Under the pieces are notes generated by a model. The model was not told the DNA's origin. It was given only the letters and a program-made list of their open reading frames with translations, and made no database searches. From assembly GCF_017875235.1 (NCBI RefSeq), contig NZ_JAGGMI010000016.1, forward strand, positions 1 to 64,000: a stretch of 64,000 bases of DNA, given 5' to 3'. Below, one piece after another: positions 1-9,755 of the stretch. Position 1 is the stretch's first letter. Each line of letters begins with the position of its first letter. Origin of the DNA: Asticcacaulis solisilvae (GTDB lineage: Bacteria; Pseudomonadota; Alphaproteobacteria; Caulobacterales; Caulobacteraceae). A program made the position numbers and the translations under genes.

Positions 1-95
1 ATCGCCGCCGTCAGCGTCGTCTTGCCGTGGTCAACGTGACCAATGGTGCCGATGTTGCAGTGCGGCTTCGAACGGTTGAATTTTTCCTTGGCCAT
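1..95 (-). CDS. tuf: Elongation factor Tu (5' end only, runs off the window)
   Basis: This is the N-terminal part of the GTPase that delivers aminoacyl-tRNA to the ribosome in the cytoplasm. The visible protein starts [20 protein letters not shown] and contains the P-loop GHVDHGKTT, which is diagnostic of EF-Tu. Only about 31 residues lie in the window. It is the last gene of the minus-strand str operon, 183 bp downstream of fusA. The start is the ATG at 95. Confidence 0.95.
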   Translation of the reverse strand, partial: MAKEKFNRSKPHCNIGTIGHVDHGKTTLTAA

Positions 96-170
96 TTTTC
101 ACTTCCGCCGTCTTCGAGCGGACCTTCATTCGGTTAGGGGTTGAAACTAAAGAATATCTTTTGGGTTGGC

Positions 171-199
171 GGCGCGTACCACAGTCTGTGTTACGCGCC
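171..199. promoter_or_regulatory. Inverted repeat in the fusA-tuf spacer
   Basis: The 183-bp spacer between fusA and tuf holds a hairpin with 8-bp arms, GGCGCGTA (171-178) and TACGCGCC (192-199). The loop contains a further short CACAG/CTGTG match. No T-run follows in the tuf direction, so a simple terminator is unlikely. It may be an RNA-processing or attenuation structure that sets EF-Tu versus EF-G levels. I see no gene in the rest of 96-278. Confidence 0.4.
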
Positions 200-278
200 A
201 AGGTCCTTTTTTGAGGCGCGCACCTTATCCGAAAGCCTGGGACAGAAATCCCAATGTTTTCAGGGGTGCGCTGCCCTC

Positions 279-2357
279 TTAGGCGTACTTCTTGATCACT
301 TCGTCGGCGACGTGCTGCGGCACGGGCTCATAGTGGTCGTACACCATGGTGAACTGCGCGCGGCCCTGCGACATACCGCGCAGGGTGTTGACGTAGCCGA
401 ACATGTTGGCCAGCGGCACGAAGGCGTCCACGACGATGGCGTTACCGCGCATGTCTTGGCCCTGGATCATGCCACGACGGCCGTTGAGGTCGCCGATGAC
501 CGAGCCCAGGTATTCTTCCGGCGTGACGACTTCGACCTTCATGATCGGTTCGAGCAGCTTCGGCCCGCCCTTTTCACGCAGTTCCTTGAAGGCGGCGCGA
601 GAGGCGATTTCGAAGGCCAGGACCGACGAGTCGACGTCGTGGAAGGCGCCGTCGATCAGGGTTGCCTTGAAGTCGATCAGCGGGAAGCCGGCCAGCAGAC
701 CGTTTTCCTTGGCCGATTCCAGGCCCTTGGTGACGCCCGGGATGTATTCCTTCGGGACGGCGCCGCCGACGATGGCCGACTCGAACACGAAGCCCGTGCC
801 GGGCTCGCCCGGTTCGAACACCAGCTTGACGCGGGCGAACTGGCCGGTACCGCCGGTCTGCTTCTTGTGGGTGTAGTCGATTTCCGCCTTGCGGGTGATC
901 GATTCACGATAGGCAACCTGCGGCGCGCCGATGTTGGCTTCGACCTTGTAGGTGCGCTTCAGGATGTCGATCTTGATGTCGAGGTGCAGTTCGCCCATGC
1001 CCTTCAGGATCGTCTGGCCCGACTCGTGGTCGGTCGAAACGGTGAAGGACGGATCTTCGGACGCCAGCTTGGCCAGGGCGACGCCCAGCTTTTCCTGGTC
1101 GGCCTTCGACTTGGGCTCGACGGCGATTTCGATAACCGGGGCCGGGAACTCCATGCGCTCCAGGATGACCGGCGACTTGATCGGGTCGCACAGGGTGTCG
1201 CCGGTGCGGGTGTCCTTCAGGCCGGCCAGGGCGACGATGTCACCGGCGTAGGCTTCCTTGATGTCTTCGCGGTTGTTGGAGTGCATCAGCAGCATGCGGC
1301 CGACGCGCTCTTTCTTGTCGCGGGTCGAGTTCAGCAGGCCCATGCCGGCTTCCATCTTGCCCGAGTACAGGCGGCAGAAGGTCAGCGAACCAACGAAGGG
1401 GTCGTCCATGATCTTGAACGCCAGAACCGACAGGGGCTCTTCGTCCGAAGCCTTGCGGGTGACTTCTTCTTCGGTCTTGTAGTCGATGCCCTTGGTCGCC
1501 GGGATGTCGGTCGGGGCCGGCAGGTAGTCAACGACGGCGTCGAGCAGCGTCTGGACGCCCTTGTTCTTGAACGCCGAACCGCAGAGGATCGGGTAGAAGG
1601 CGCCGGTCAGAACGGCCTTGCGGATGCACTTCTTGATGGTCGCTTCGTCGGGCTCGTTGCCTTCCAGGTAAGCTTCCATGGCTTCGTCGTCGAGTTCGAC
1701 GGCGTTGTCGATCAGGTACTGACGGGCTTCGTTGGCCTTTTCGACCAGGTCGGCCGGGATCGGCACGTCCTTGTACGACGCGCCCAGGCCGTCATTGTCC
1801 CAGACCACGCCGGTCATGCGGACGATGTCGACCAGGCCGGTCAGCAGGTTTTCCGAACCGATCGGGAACTGGATCGGCACAGCCTTGGCGCCCAGGCGGT
1901 CGCGGATCGACTGGACCGACTTGTCGAAATCGGCGCCGATCTTGTCCATCTTGTTGACGAACACGATGCGCGGCACCTTGTACTTGTCGGCCTGACGCCA
2001 GACGGTTTCGGTCTGCGGCTCAACGCCGGCGTTGCCGTCGAGAACGGTGACGGCGCCGTCGAGAACGCGCAAGCTGCGCTCGACCTCGATGGTGAAGTCA
2101 ACGTGGCCCGGGGTGTCGATGATGTTCAGGCGCTTGCCCTGCCAGAAGGCGGTCGTGGCGGCCGAGGTGATTGTGATGCCGCGTTCCTGCTCCTGCTCCA
2201 TCCAGTCCATGGTAGCAGCGCCGTCGTGGACTTCGCCGATCTTGTGGCTCTTGCCCGTATAATACAGGATGCGCTCGGTGGTCGTGGTCTTGCCGGCGTC
2301 GATGTGCGCCATGATACCGAAATTCCGGTAATCTTCGATCTTGTGTGTGCGGGGCAT
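279..2357 (-). CDS. fusA: Elongation factor G
   Basis: This ribosomal translocase GTPase (692 aa) catalyses GTP-driven movement of tRNA and mRNA and helps recycle ribosomes. The G1 motif [15 protein letters not shown] is at residues 17-31. The switch II motif DTPGHVDF and [10 protein letters not shown] (G4) follow. Domains II-V run to the end with the usual [15 protein letters not shown] stretch. The length is typical of bacterial EF-G. It is the third gene of the str operon, between rpsG (about 150 bp upstream) and tuf. The ATG at 2357 gives the canonical [20 protein letters not shown] start. Confidence 0.98.
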   Translation of the reverse strand: MPRTHKIEDYRNFGIMAHIDAGKTTTTERILYYTGKSHKIGEVHDGAATMDWMEQEQERGITITSAATTAFWQGKRLNIIDTPGHVDFTIEVERSLRVLDGAVTVLDGNAGVEPQTETVWRQADKYKVPRIVFVNKMDKIGADFDKSVQSIRDRLGAKAVPIQFPIGSENLLTGLVDIVRMTGVVWDNDGLGASYKDVPIPADLVEKANEARQYLIDNAVELDDEAMEAYLEGNEPDEATIKKCIRKAVLTGAFYPILCGSAFKNKGVQTLLDAVVDYLPAPTDIPATKGIDYKTEEEVTRKASDEEPLSVLAFKIMDDPFVGSLTFCRLYSGKMEAGMGLLNSTRDKKERVGRMLLMHSNNREDIKEAYAGDIVALAGLKDTRTGDTLCDPIKSPVILERMEFPAPVIEIAVEPKSKADQEKLGVALAKLASEDPSFTVSTDHESGQTILKGMGELHLDIKIDILKRTYKVEANIGAPQVAYRESITRKAEIDYTHKKQTGGTGQFARVKLVFEPGEPGTGFVFESAIVGGAVPKEYIPGVTKGLESAKENGLLAGFPLIDFKATLIDGAFHDVDSSVLAFEIASRAAFKELREKGGPKLLEPIMKVEVVTPEEYLGSVIGDLNGRRGMIQGQDMRGNAIVVDAFVPLANMFGYVNTLRGMSQGRAQFTMVYDHYEPVPQHVADEVIKKYA

Positions 2358-2506
2358 AGGGAAGCCTCAAAACGTACGGATAATGGATTTAGTCCTAGAG
2401 CCTTGCAGCCTCAGGACGCTTGTCTCAGATGCAAAGTCGCGGGCGGTTTAGCTCAAACCGCCCGCGCCTCAAAGCAAAATTTTTCGCGACTGCAAACCGC
2501 AGGCTG

Positions 2507-2992
<486 letters not shown>

Positions 2993-3364
2993 TTACTTCG
3001 GACGCTTCGCACCGTAGTGCGAACGGCGCTGCTTGCGGTTCTTGACGCCTTGCGTGTCGAGCACGCCGCGCAGGATGTGGTAACGGACGCCCGGAAGGTC
3101 CTTCACGCGGCCGCCGCGGATCAGGACCACCGAGTGTTCCTGAAGGTTGTGACCTTCGCCGGGGATGTAGCACACGGCTTCGATCTGCGAGGTCAGGCGA
3201 ACCTTGGCGACCTTACGAAGGGCCGAGTTCGGCTTCTTCGGCGTGGTGGTGTAGACGCGGGTGCAGACGCCGCGGCGCTGCGGGCAGCCCTTCAGGGCCG
3301 GAACCTTGTTGCGCTTGGCCGGAACCTGGCGCGGCTTGCGGAGAAGCTGGTTGATTGTGGGCAT
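2993..3364 (-). CDS. rpsL: 30S ribosomal protein S12
   Basis: S12 (123 aa) sits at the decoding centre and controls accuracy; it is the classic site of streptomycin-resistance mutations. The protein shows [13 protein letters not shown] at the N-terminus, the conserved [14 protein letters not shown] segment (the K of KPNS is the streptomycin-sensitive position) and the second resistance region [17 protein letters not shown]. Both regions read as wild type. It is the first gene of the str operon, with the promoter placed about 230 bp upstream. Confidence 0.98.
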   Translation of the reverse strand: MPTINQLLRKPRQVPAKRNKVPALKGCPQRRGVCTRVYTTTPKKPNSALRKVAKVRLTSQIEAVCYIPGEGHNLQEHSVVLIRGGRVKDLPGVRYHILRGVLDTQGVKNRKQRRSHYGAKRPK

Positions 3365-3595
3365 CGAAACGATGACTTTCTATTGTTGTCCTACCGCTCC
3401 GCTGTTTGAGGACCGATAGGGAGACCTGTGCCGTTTGGCCGGAGGATCTCGGTTTCGTTTGGCAGTTCAGAGGCTCTGAGTCAGACAAACACAAAAGCCG
3501 CAACCTGCGCTATGGAGGTTACGGCGGGGACACAGCCCCTGCGAATATCCGGCTCAGGGCGGGCTTTTGAGGCCCACCTCGAAATTGATCGGCGG

Positions 3596-3624
3596 GCTAT
3601 AGAGGACGCGGTGGGCTGCGTCAA
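3596..3624 (-). promoter_or_regulatory. Promoter of the str operon
   Basis: On the minus strand a TTGACG -35 box (3624-3619) is followed after exactly 17 nt by a TATAGC -10 box (3601-3596). This matches the housekeeping sigma consensus of Caulobacter-type alphaproteobacteria. It would give rpsL a 5' leader of roughly 225 nt. The remainder of the 296-bp gap 3365-3660 shows no gene. Confidence 0.65.
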
Positions 3625-3660
3625 GCCGGACATTTACAAATCCGCAGCATAGATAATGCT

Positions 3661-4146
3661 ATGACTGCCATCGTGAGCCATCCTGCGCAACCGATCATCA
3701 TCCGGAACCTGACGCCCCTGGTGGGGTGGATATTCATGAGCATCTGGATGTCAGGGATCGCGGTGTTCACCTGGCTGTTCTTCCGCAACGGCGGCTTCCA
3801 TCAGTTCGATCCGTGGCTGGAACGCGGTGTGATGGCGCTGTTCTGGGTGTTCGGCGTGGTCTGCTCAGGGGCCATGTTCGGCCAGCCACTGACGCACGTC
3901 GTCTTCACCACCGGCACGGTCCATGTGCGCCAGCGCTGGCCTTTAAAGCGCCAAGTGGAAAGCTTCGCCATCAACCGCCTTCCCGCGCCGGAAATCCGGC
4001 AGCGGAAAGACAGCGATGGCGACGCCTATTACACACTTATCCTGACTGCCGGTGGCCACGATATCGTCCTCAAGGAGGGCAGCGACAGGCCGGCGCTCGA
4101 GCTTCTGCGTTCCCGGCTTATTTCCGAGGCGCGCTTCCAGCCGTAA
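3661..4146 (+). CDS. Small inner-membrane protein of unknown function
   Basis: I do not recognise the family. The 161-aa protein has two hydrophobic segments (about residues 18-42 and 54-80), then a soluble C-terminal half with alternating beta-like residues (VVFTTGTVHVRQRWPL, YYTLILTAGGHDIVLKEGS). This resembles a small membrane-anchored PH-like fold, but that is inference. The last 29 bases overlap the convergent amylase gene. The start follows immediately after an AT-rich stretch with no strong Shine-Dalgarno. Confidence 0.7.
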   Translation: MTAIVSHPAQPIIIRNLTPLVGWIFMSIWMSGIAVFTWLFFRNGGFHQFDPWLERGVMALFWVFGVVCSGAMFGQPLTHVVFTTGTVHVRQRWPLKRQVESFAINRLPAPEIRQRKDSDGDAYYTLILTAGGHDIVLKEGSDRPALELLRSRLISEARFQP

Positions 4147-5746
4147 GAACCACAGTCGCCTTCGGCGCCACAGTCACCGACAGCTTGCCGGCCGAAGGCG
4201 TCACCGCCCCCTGCCCGCCCAGCGCATATTGATAAGCGCCCTTGGCGTCGATCGTGACCGTCTGCGGCTCGGTCGAGACATTGGCGATGACGACCGCCTG
4301 GTCCTTCTTGTCGGTGCGGCTGAAGGCGAGGTAAGGATCACCGGCCTTCGACAGCAGCTTGAATGCGCCGGTCGCGATCACCGGATGGGCCTGCCGGACC
4401 TTGTACAGTGAGGTATAGTAGGCCAGCAGCGAATCTGGATCGTTTTCCTGGGCCGCCACGTTTACGCCAGCGACATTGATCGCCACGTCGCGATAGGGCT
4501 TGCCGGTCGTAAAGCCGGCGGTTTTCGTGTCGCCGGTCCAACTCATCGGCGAGCGCAGGCCTGGATCGTTGTGGATACCGCCATTGCTCATGCCGATTTC
4601 TTCGCCGTAGTAGGCAAACGGCGTCGCCGAGACAAGGATCGATATGGCCGCGGCCACGCGGTAATTGGCGCCGCCATTGACGCCGAACTGGTTGATCAGC
4701 CGATCGCCGACATAGGAGTCATGGCTTTGCAGGGCCAGGGGCGCGATATCCAGCTTTGGGTCCTGCAGCAGTGTGATGACTTCAGGCGCCACAACGCCAT
4801 TCTTGATGCCGGCGATCAGGTGCTGCTGCACGCCATAGGCAAAGGCCGAACAGGCGTCGAGATACATCTCGCGGCCTTCCGACGCCTCGCAGATCAGGTA
4901 GCGGTTGTCGTACTCGTCCATGGCCTTGCGCAGGTCCATGACCAAGGCGGCATTGCCCGGATTGTTGAAATAGGACGCCTTGCCGTCTTCCAGCAACATG
5001 GTCACGGCATCGAGGCGGAAGCCGTCCACGCCCTTGTTCAGCCAGAAGCGCATACTGTCTTTTAAGTACGCCAGCACCTTGGGGTTACGTAGGTTCCAGT
5101 CGGGCATTGTCGTATCAAAGACGCCGTAATAAAGCCCCTCACCGTCCTTCACCGGCTTCCACGGATCGGTCCAGTAGGCGCCGGAAACGCCGCGCATCTT
5201 TTCGTCGTACCAGCCGGGATTGCTGTCAGCGAAGATATACCAGTCGCGATAGGCGCTCGACTTCGATTTGGCCGCGTCGAGGAAAATCGCGTTACCGCTG
5301 CCCGAATGGTTGATGACATAGTCGATGATGACACCGATGCCGCGTTTGTGCGCCTCGGCCAGGAACTCATCAAAGTCGGCCATGGTGCCGTATTGTGGAT
5401 CGATGGCGCGGTAATCGTTCTGGGCATAGCCATGGTCATGGTCCTGGCTGGGCCCGATCGGCATCAACCAGATGCCGGTGACGCCCATCTTTTGCAGATA
5501 ATCGAGCCGCGAAGTCAGCCCCTTGAAGTCGCCGATGCCGTCGCCGTTGCTGTCCTGATAGGAGCGTACGAATATCTCGGTGAAGGCGGCGTTTTTGTTC
5601 CAGCCTTTCGGCAGGGCGCTGGCTTTATTGGTCACAGGCACCGGCGACACGTCGATCGCCGCGTGCGCTGACGCGACCATTGCCAAACCTGCGACCGAAG
5701 CCATCAGGCACGCACGCACACGCCTACTAATCGATGAGAAGTTCAT
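4118..5746 (-). CDS. Secreted GH13 alpha-amylase-family glycoside hydrolase
   Basis: The enzyme hydrolyses alpha-glucosidic bonds in starch-like glucans or malto-oligosaccharides (542 aa from the chosen ATG at 5746). A Sec signal peptide (MNFSSISRRVRACLMASVAG, cleaved near AHA) points to export. The GH13 landmarks are in order: QDSNGDGIGDFKG, region I DYVINHSG, region II GFRLDAV (Asp nucleophile), region III ICEASEG (Glu acid/base) and region IV as SHD rather than the usual NHD. A C-terminal beta domain follows. An upstream in-frame ATG at 5788 would put 14 extra residues ahead of the signal peptide and is less likely. It is divergent from the GH127-type gene, with shared operator candidates between them. 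The exact substrate cannot be fixed from sequence. Confidence 0.92.
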   Translation of the reverse strand: MNFSSISRRVRACLMASVAGLAMVASAHAAIDVSPVPVTNKASALPKGWNKNAAFTEIFVRSYQDSNGDGIGDFKGLTSRLDYLQKMGVTGIWLMPIGPSQDHDHGYAQNDYRAIDPQYGTMADFDEFLAEAHKRGIGVIIDYVINHSGSGNAIFLDAAKSKSSAYRDWYIFADSNPGWYDEKMRGVSGAYWTDPWKPVKDGEGLYYGVFDTTMPDWNLRNPKVLAYLKDSMRFWLNKGVDGFRLDAVTMLLEDGKASYFNNPGNAALVMDLRKAMDEYDNRYLICEASEGREMYLDACSAFAYGVQQHLIAGIKNGVVAPEVITLLQDPKLDIAPLALQSHDSYVGDRLINQFGVNGGANYRVAAAISILVSATPFAYYGEEIGMSNGGIHNDPGLRSPMSWTGDTKTAGFTTGKPYRDVAINVAGVNVAAQENDPDSLLAYYTSLYKVRQAHPVIATGAFKLLSKAGDPYLAFSRTDKKDQAVVIANVSTEPQTVTIDAKGAYQYALGGQGAVTPSAGKLSVTVAPKATVVLTAGSAPRK

Positions 5747-5809
5747 GTCCGCAATCCCTGTATTTATGTGTTGGGACGACCCTGCCACGCTAAAGCCGGC
5801 TCCGCCATT

Positions 5810-5823
5810 GGAATACGTATTCC
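5810..5823. promoter_or_regulatory. 14-bp perfect palindrome in the GH13/GH127 divergent region
   Basis: GGAATACGTATTCC is perfectly symmetrical and lies 64 bp upstream of the GH13 start and 98 bp upstream of the GH127 start. It is a candidate site for a dimeric repressor that controls both genes. No regulator gene is adjacent. Confidence 0.45.
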
Positions 5824-5852
5824 CGACCCGAGGTGATTTCGTCCGACAAATA

Positions 5853-5864
5853 GGTAGCGTTACC
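5853..5864. promoter_or_regulatory. LacI-type operator candidate (GGTAGCGTTACC)
   Basis: The near-palindrome GGTAGCGTTACC has a central CG flanked by inverted GGTA/TACC half-sites, the layout typical of LacI-family operators. It lies 57 bp upstream of the GH127-type start. It resembles the boxes at 28001 and 33744 in the half-site core TAGCG. Confidence 0.4.
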
Positions 5865-5920
5865 CGCCAAGCTGGTGTTATTTGTTATTTCAAATATAAA
5901 AATTACGGGAAGACCAGCCA

Positions 5921-7780
5921 ATGACGACGCGCCGCAGCTTTCTCCAATATGGTTCCGCCCTGCTGTGCGCCTGTGCCACGCCGGTGTCAGCCGCCGCCCG
6001 ACAAAGCCGCTTTCCGCGCTTCAAAGCTGAACTTGCACCGCCGAGCTACGCCCAGGTCGCACTAGGCCCCGGCCGGTTACAAACCCAGCTTTCGCATCAG
6101 CACAGCCTGTTCATGGGTATCGACAATGACCGCCTGCTGAAACCCTTCCGGGTCCGCGCAGGCCAGCCGGCGCCGGGTGCGGACATGGGTGGATGGTACG
6201 ATGCATCGGACGACTTCCACATCGATCCGAACGACTGGAGCACCGCTAATTGGCATGGCTACATTCCCGGCCACAGCTTTGGCCAGTACATGTCAGGCCT
6301 GGCGCGCGCCTATGCCATCACGGGTGATGCCGCCACCAAGGCCAAGGTGGCGTCCATGGTCGCCGACTACATCCCGACCATTTCGCCGAAGTTTTACGAC
6401 GGCTATCCCCTACCCGCCTATACCTACGACAAGGTCGTCATCGGCCTGATCGACGCCTGGCATCATTGCGGCGTGACTGAAGCCAAGACCGCGCTCGATC
6501 TCACCACCGACGCTGTCCTGCCCTACCTGCCCGAAAAGGCCCTGACGCGCGAGGAGCGCCGCGCCCGCCCCTATACCCAGGAAGCCGAGATCTGGGATGA
6601 GCCCTACACCCTGCCCGAGCACCTGTTCCAGGCGTGGAAGCTGGGCATGGGCGAGCGCTATAAGGACCTGGCCGTCCGCTACCTCCAGGACGAGGCCCTG
6701 TTCGATCCACTTGCAAAGGGCATCAGCCCGCTGAAGGGCAAACACGCCTACAGCCACGTCAACGCGCTGAATTCGGCGGTCGAGGCCTGGTACGTCACAG
6801 GCGACAAGAAGTATCTGAAAGCCGCCATCAACGGCTTCGACTTTGTCCTGCAACAGTCCTACGCCACCGGCGGCTGGGGGCCCAACGAGGAATTGGTCGC
6901 CGCGGACGACAGCGACACGCTCTACAATATGCTGACCGAGACGCATCGCACGTTCGAGACGCCGTGCGGCGCCTATGGCCACTTCAAGATCACCCGTTCG
7001 CTGCTGGGGATCACCAAGGACAGCCGCTACGGCGACAGCATGGAGCGCATGCTCTACAACACCGTGCTTGGCGCCAAGCCGACGACACAAGACGGCGACA
7101 CCTTCTACTATTCGGACTATAGCGACACCGCGACCAAGTTCTTCCGCGGCGAAAAGTGGCCGTGCTGCTCAGGCACCTTTATCCAAGTCGCTGCCGACTA
7201 TGGCATCAGCGCCTACCAGTTCGATGAGGACGACCTTTATATCAACCTCTACCTGGCCTCCGAACTGAAGGGACAGGCCGGTGGCAAGCCCTTCCGCCTC
7301 GTCCAGACGACCGAATATCCGCTGACCAATACCAGCCGGATCGTCATCACCGAGGCGGCTGGCACGGGCTTCAACGTCTTCCTGCGCATCCCCGCCTGGA
7401 GCGGCCCCGCGACGGCGGTCAGCATGAATGGCCAGCCGGTGTCGGGCAAGATCACGGCTGGCAAGTTCCTGAAGCTGGAGCGCACCTGGCAAACGGGCGA
7501 TGTCGTCGAAATCAGCTTCGATATGGGCCTGCGCCTGGAGCCGCTCAATGCCGCCCATCCGGACATGGTCGCCCTCATGACCGGGCCGCTGGCCCTCTTC
7601 CCGACACGCGCCACCGGCATCCCATCGGAAGCCCCAATGCCGGCGGCGGCCTGGCTGAAGGCGACCCGCAAAAGCCTGGAGGCCTGGAGCGTCTCAAGCC
7701 CCGACGGCGAGATCGTGCTGAAGCCCTTCATGGCCATTTCAGACGAGACCTATCGGCTCTACAGCCGGATCACGGTTTAG
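5921..7780 (+). CDS. GH127/GH146-type beta-L-arabinofuranosidase (DUF1680 family), exported
   Basis: This 619-aa enzyme probably releases L-arabinofuranose from arabinan or hydroxyproline-linked glycans. The N-terminus MTTRRSFLQYGSALLCACA is a twin-arginine signal. The catalytic domain is an (alpha/alpha)6 barrel: HVNALNSAVEAWYVTGDKKYL, TGGWGPNEE, ETPCGAYGHFK, and the Cys-rich motif WPCCSGTFIQ that carries the zinc-bound nucleophilic Cys in this family. The CCSGT form is closer to GH146-like members than to the CCPPN form; the assignment between the two families is inference. A C-terminal beta domain follows. The start ATG at 5921 has GGGAAG upstream. The gene ends in a 4-bp convergent overlap with the next gene. 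Confidence 0.85.
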   Translation: MTTRRSFLQYGSALLCACATPVSAAARQSRFPRFKAELAPPSYAQVALGPGRLQTQLSHQHSLFMGIDNDRLLKPFRVRAGQPAPGADMGGWYDASDDFHIDPNDWSTANWHGYIPGHSFGQYMSGLARAYAITGDAATKAKVASMVADYIPTISPKFYDGYPLPAYTYDKVVIGLIDAWHHCGVTEAKTALDLTTDAVLPYLPEKALTREERRARPYTQEAEIWDEPYTLPEHLFQAWKLGMGERYKDLAVRYLQDEALFDPLAKGISPLKGKHAYSHVNALNSAVEAWYVTGDKKYLKAAINGFDFVLQQSYATGGWGPNEELVAADDSDTLYNMLTETHRTFETPCGAYGHFKITRSLLGITKDSRYGDSMERMLYNTVLGAKPTTQDGDTFYYSDYSDTATKFFRGEKWPCCSGTFIQVAADYGISAYQFDEDDLYINLYLASELKGQAGGKPFRLVQTTEYPLTNTSRIVITEAAGTGFNVFLRIPAWSGPATAVSMNGQPVSGKITAGKFLKLERTWQTGDVVEISFDMGLRLEPLNAAHPDMVALMTGPLALFPTRATGIPSEAPMPAAAWLKATRKSLEAWSVSSPDGEIVLKPFMAISDETYRLYSRITV

Positions 7781-8223
7781 CCGTCGATAACGCGATAGGT
7801 GACGTGGACGCCATCCCACGACGGCTGAAACGCCCACATCTGGCCACCGTGCCTGCGAATAAACGCCTCCTCATCCGACAGCCAGCGCAGGCGCAGCCTG
7901 GCTTCGCCGTCAAAGCTGCCGATCATGCGCTCGCTGCCGAAACCACCGCTCACGTCGCGCAGGAGGACCAGTTGCCGGTCGTCGGCCGCCATGCACGAGA
8001 CGCGCACGATCTGCAGTTCGTGCGCGCCGCCGGGCGACGTCACAGCCGCGCCATTCCGGCTTTCGCACAAAGGTCCGGCGCCGTGGTCGTACTGCCAGTA
8101 GACCCACGAGATCAGGCCCAGAACCAGTCCGGCCAGGGCAAAGCCGCCATACCAGTACCAGTGATGGCGCTCCTTGGGGTGGGTATAGCCATGCGGAACA
8201 TGGTGCGGCTCTGCGCCGGACAT
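7777..8223 (-). CDS. Single-pass membrane protein of unknown function
   Basis: I do not recognise the family. After a His-rich cytoplasmic tail (HHVPHGYTHPKERHHWYWY) there is one transmembrane helix (about residues 28-45), then a 100-residue soluble domain with two Cys (PLCES, VSCMA) that could form a disulfide. The start at 8223 was preferred over the in-frame ATG at 8235 because GAGG lies 6 nt upstream of it. Gene length is 148 aa. Confidence 0.65.
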   Translation of the reverse strand: MSGAEPHHVPHGYTHPKERHHWYWYGGFALAGLVLGLISWVYWQYDHGAGPLCESRNGAAVTSPGGAHELQIVRVSCMAADDRQLVLLRDVSGGFGSERMIGSFDGEARLRLRWLSDEEAFIRRHGGQMWAFQPSWDGVHVTYRVIDG

Positions 8224-8308
8224 AACGGACCTCATTCGCCCGCATATACGGACAGAAATTGACGTTAAGGTCAGCTTATACTTCCAATATTTCCGAAACG
8301 TTAAAAGT

Positions 8309-8407
8309 TAGAGCATGATGCGTTTAGATCAAATCCATCATGCTCTAGATTTTTGTTTGTCGCGATATTTGCCAAAAACCGCTGCACACTTTTTGGCATA
8401 TCGCTCT
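8309..8407. repeat. RIME-like intergenic palindromic element, copy A
   Basis: There are two consecutive hairpins. The first has perfect 12-bp arms TAGAGCATGATG (8309-8320) and CATCATGCTCTA (8336-8347). The second pairs GCGATAT (8362-8368) with ATATCGC (8398-8404) and GCCAAAAA (8371-8378) with TTTTTGGC (8390-8397) around CCGCTGCACAC. The core AAAACCGCTGCACACTTTT is shared with copies at 48394 and 55653. It fills the spacer between two genes that run in the same minus direction. Confidence 0.8.
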
Positions 8408-8954
8408 AGTGGTGCAGCGCGACCTTGCGCGGGGGCGCGGCTTCGCGGACCTCTTCGCCGGCCGCGACCTCCTTCAGTTCTTCGCGCGCCTCGGCCGCGA
8501 CCTGGCTGAACTTTTCCTGCACTTCCTTGAGCTCTTCCTCGCTCATCTCGTCCATGTCGATCAGTGCCGTTTCGGCCGTATCAACGGCCCGGATCAGTTC
8601 GTCGAGCTTGAGCTGGATCAGCTTGGAATCGCGGTTTTGCGAGCTCTGGATCAGGAAAACCATCAGGAAGGTAACGATGGTCGTGCCGGTATTGATGACC
8701 AGTTGCCAGGTATCCGAGAACTTGAAGATCGGTCCCGTCACTATCCAGGCGACAATAACCATGACGGCCAGGAAGAAGGCCACGGGGCTGCCTGTCCAGC
8801 ACGATGTCGTCTGCGAAAAGCGGGTGAACCAGCCTTTACTGTTGCTGGACGTCTCAGCAACCTCGGCTTCAGGCGCCTTGGTATGCCTGCGCTTGGCGCC
8901 GTTGCCGGCCGTTTTCGCCTTCTGGCGGGGAGGTGTCTTGCCGTTGGTCGTCAT
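8406..8954 (-). CDS. Low-affinity iron permease family membrane protein
   Basis: The 182-aa protein matches the bacterial low-affinity iron permease family (PF04120). A basic N-terminal tail is followed by two helices, FFLAVMVIVAWIVTGPIF and TWQLVINTGTTIVTFLMVFL, then the family hallmark IQSSQNRDSKLIQLKLDEL. The C-terminus is an acidic coiled coil (MSEEELKEVQEKFSQ). The family name derives from fungal Fet4, but a transport role in bacteria is not firmly proven. Its 3' end touches the RIME-like element. Confidence 0.82.
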   Translation of the reverse strand: MTTNGKTPPRQKAKTAGNGAKRRHTKAPEAEVAETSSNSKGWFTRFSQTTSCWTGSPVAFFLAVMVIVAWIVTGPIFKFSDTWQLVINTGTTIVTFLMVFLIQSSQNRDSKLIQLKLDELIRAVDTAETALIDMDEMSEEELKEVQEKFSQVAAEAREELKEVAAGEEVREAAPPRKVALHH

Positions 8955-9127
8955 GACGCGACAATGCCAGTCGCGCCCGTAAGGAAAAAATCACGGCGCG
9001 ACGGTAGTCATATAAATTTCGCGCCGCTCCGACCCTTATGCAAAACTTACAGCCCACGGCACAGTTGCCATTTCGATCGCATTCCCGCGCGCGCATCATG
9101 ACCGGATAAATATACTGGGAGCCCGTC

Positions 9128-9592
9128 ATGGACATCTATAACTATATCCGCCAGGACCATCGCAATGTCGCGGCCCTGATGGACGAACTGCTTTCCATCA
9201 ACCTTTCCGCCGTTCAGGAGCGTATCTTCCGCAAGATTCGCCTGGAGCTGAGCCTCCACGCCGAGGCCGAGGAGCAGACCTTCTACAAGGCGCTGCGCGA
9301 GGCGTCGGAACGCGCCGATATTGAAGACCGCATCGTCCAGGCGCGTGAGGACCATGACGAAATCCGCGACCTGATGACCTTCCTGATCAACGAGTCGGTC
9401 GGCGGTCCGCGCTGGATGGAAAAGTTCGGCGAGCTTAAACACGCGGTCACCCACCACGTGAAGGAAGAAGAGGTCGAGATGTTCGCCAAGGCGCGCCGCC
9501 TCCTCAGTGATGAGCAGGCCAAACAGCTGGCGCGCGACATGGCCAAGGTCAAGCAAACCATCCGGGTGCCGGAACACGAACCGACCGAATAG
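9128..9592 (+). CDS. Hemerythrin (HHE) domain protein
   Basis: This 154-aa four-helix protein is predicted to bind a non-haem di-iron centre and to sense or buffer oxygen, nitric oxide or iron. Candidate ligands lie in IRQDHRNV, LSLHAEAEEQTF, AREDHDEI and TTHHVKEEEVEMF-like positions (VTHHVKEEE). The spacing fits the HHE repeat family. GGGAGC precedes the ATG at 9128. A strong terminator follows directly, so it is probably monocistronic. Confidence 0.9.
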   Translation: MDIYNYIRQDHRNVAALMDELLSINLSAVQERIFRKIRLELSLHAEAEEQTFYKALREASERADIEDRIVQAREDHDEIRDLMTFLINESVGGPRWMEKFGELKHAVTHHVKEEEVEMFAKARRLLSDEQAKQLARDMAKVKQTIRVPEHEPTE

Positions 9593-9616
9593 GTTTCAAT
9601 TCGTCCACAGATTACG

Positions 9617-9647
9617 CCGCCCCGGTCATCGCCGGGGCGGTTTTGTT
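9617..9647 (+). terminator. Rho-independent terminator after the hemerythrin gene
   Basis: Perfect 9-bp arms CCGCCCCGG (9617-9625) and CCGGGGCGG (9632-9640) enclose a 6-nt loop and are followed by TTTTGTT. Confidence 0.85.
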
Positions 9648-9688
9648 GTGCCTGGCCCCTTGCCTGGACACCGGCTTCGCGGTTAAAT

Positions 9689-9719
9689 TTATCAGTGATA
9701 AGTTACTTATCAGCGATAA
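9689..9719. promoter_or_regulatory. Two tet-operator-like sites upstream of the TetR gene
   Basis: TTATCAGTGATAA (9689-9701, a perfect palindrome around its central G) and TTATCAGCGATAA (9707-9719) have centres 18 bp apart. The TATCA-n-TGATA core is that of classical tet operators. The recognition helix of the adjacent TetR is nearly identical to that of TetR(B). This supports direct autoregulation of the TetR-VOC pair. Confidence 0.75.
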
Positions 9720-9755
9720 ATTCTGTAAGACCATTTGTAAAACCGCCGCCGGTTC

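Noticed and set aside
5921-7780. Assignment as acetyl-CoA carboxylase-like protein, a common mis-annotation of DUF1680
   Set aside because: The (alpha/alpha)6-barrel motifs and the Cys-Cys active-site motif fit a beta-L-arabinofuranosidase family instead.
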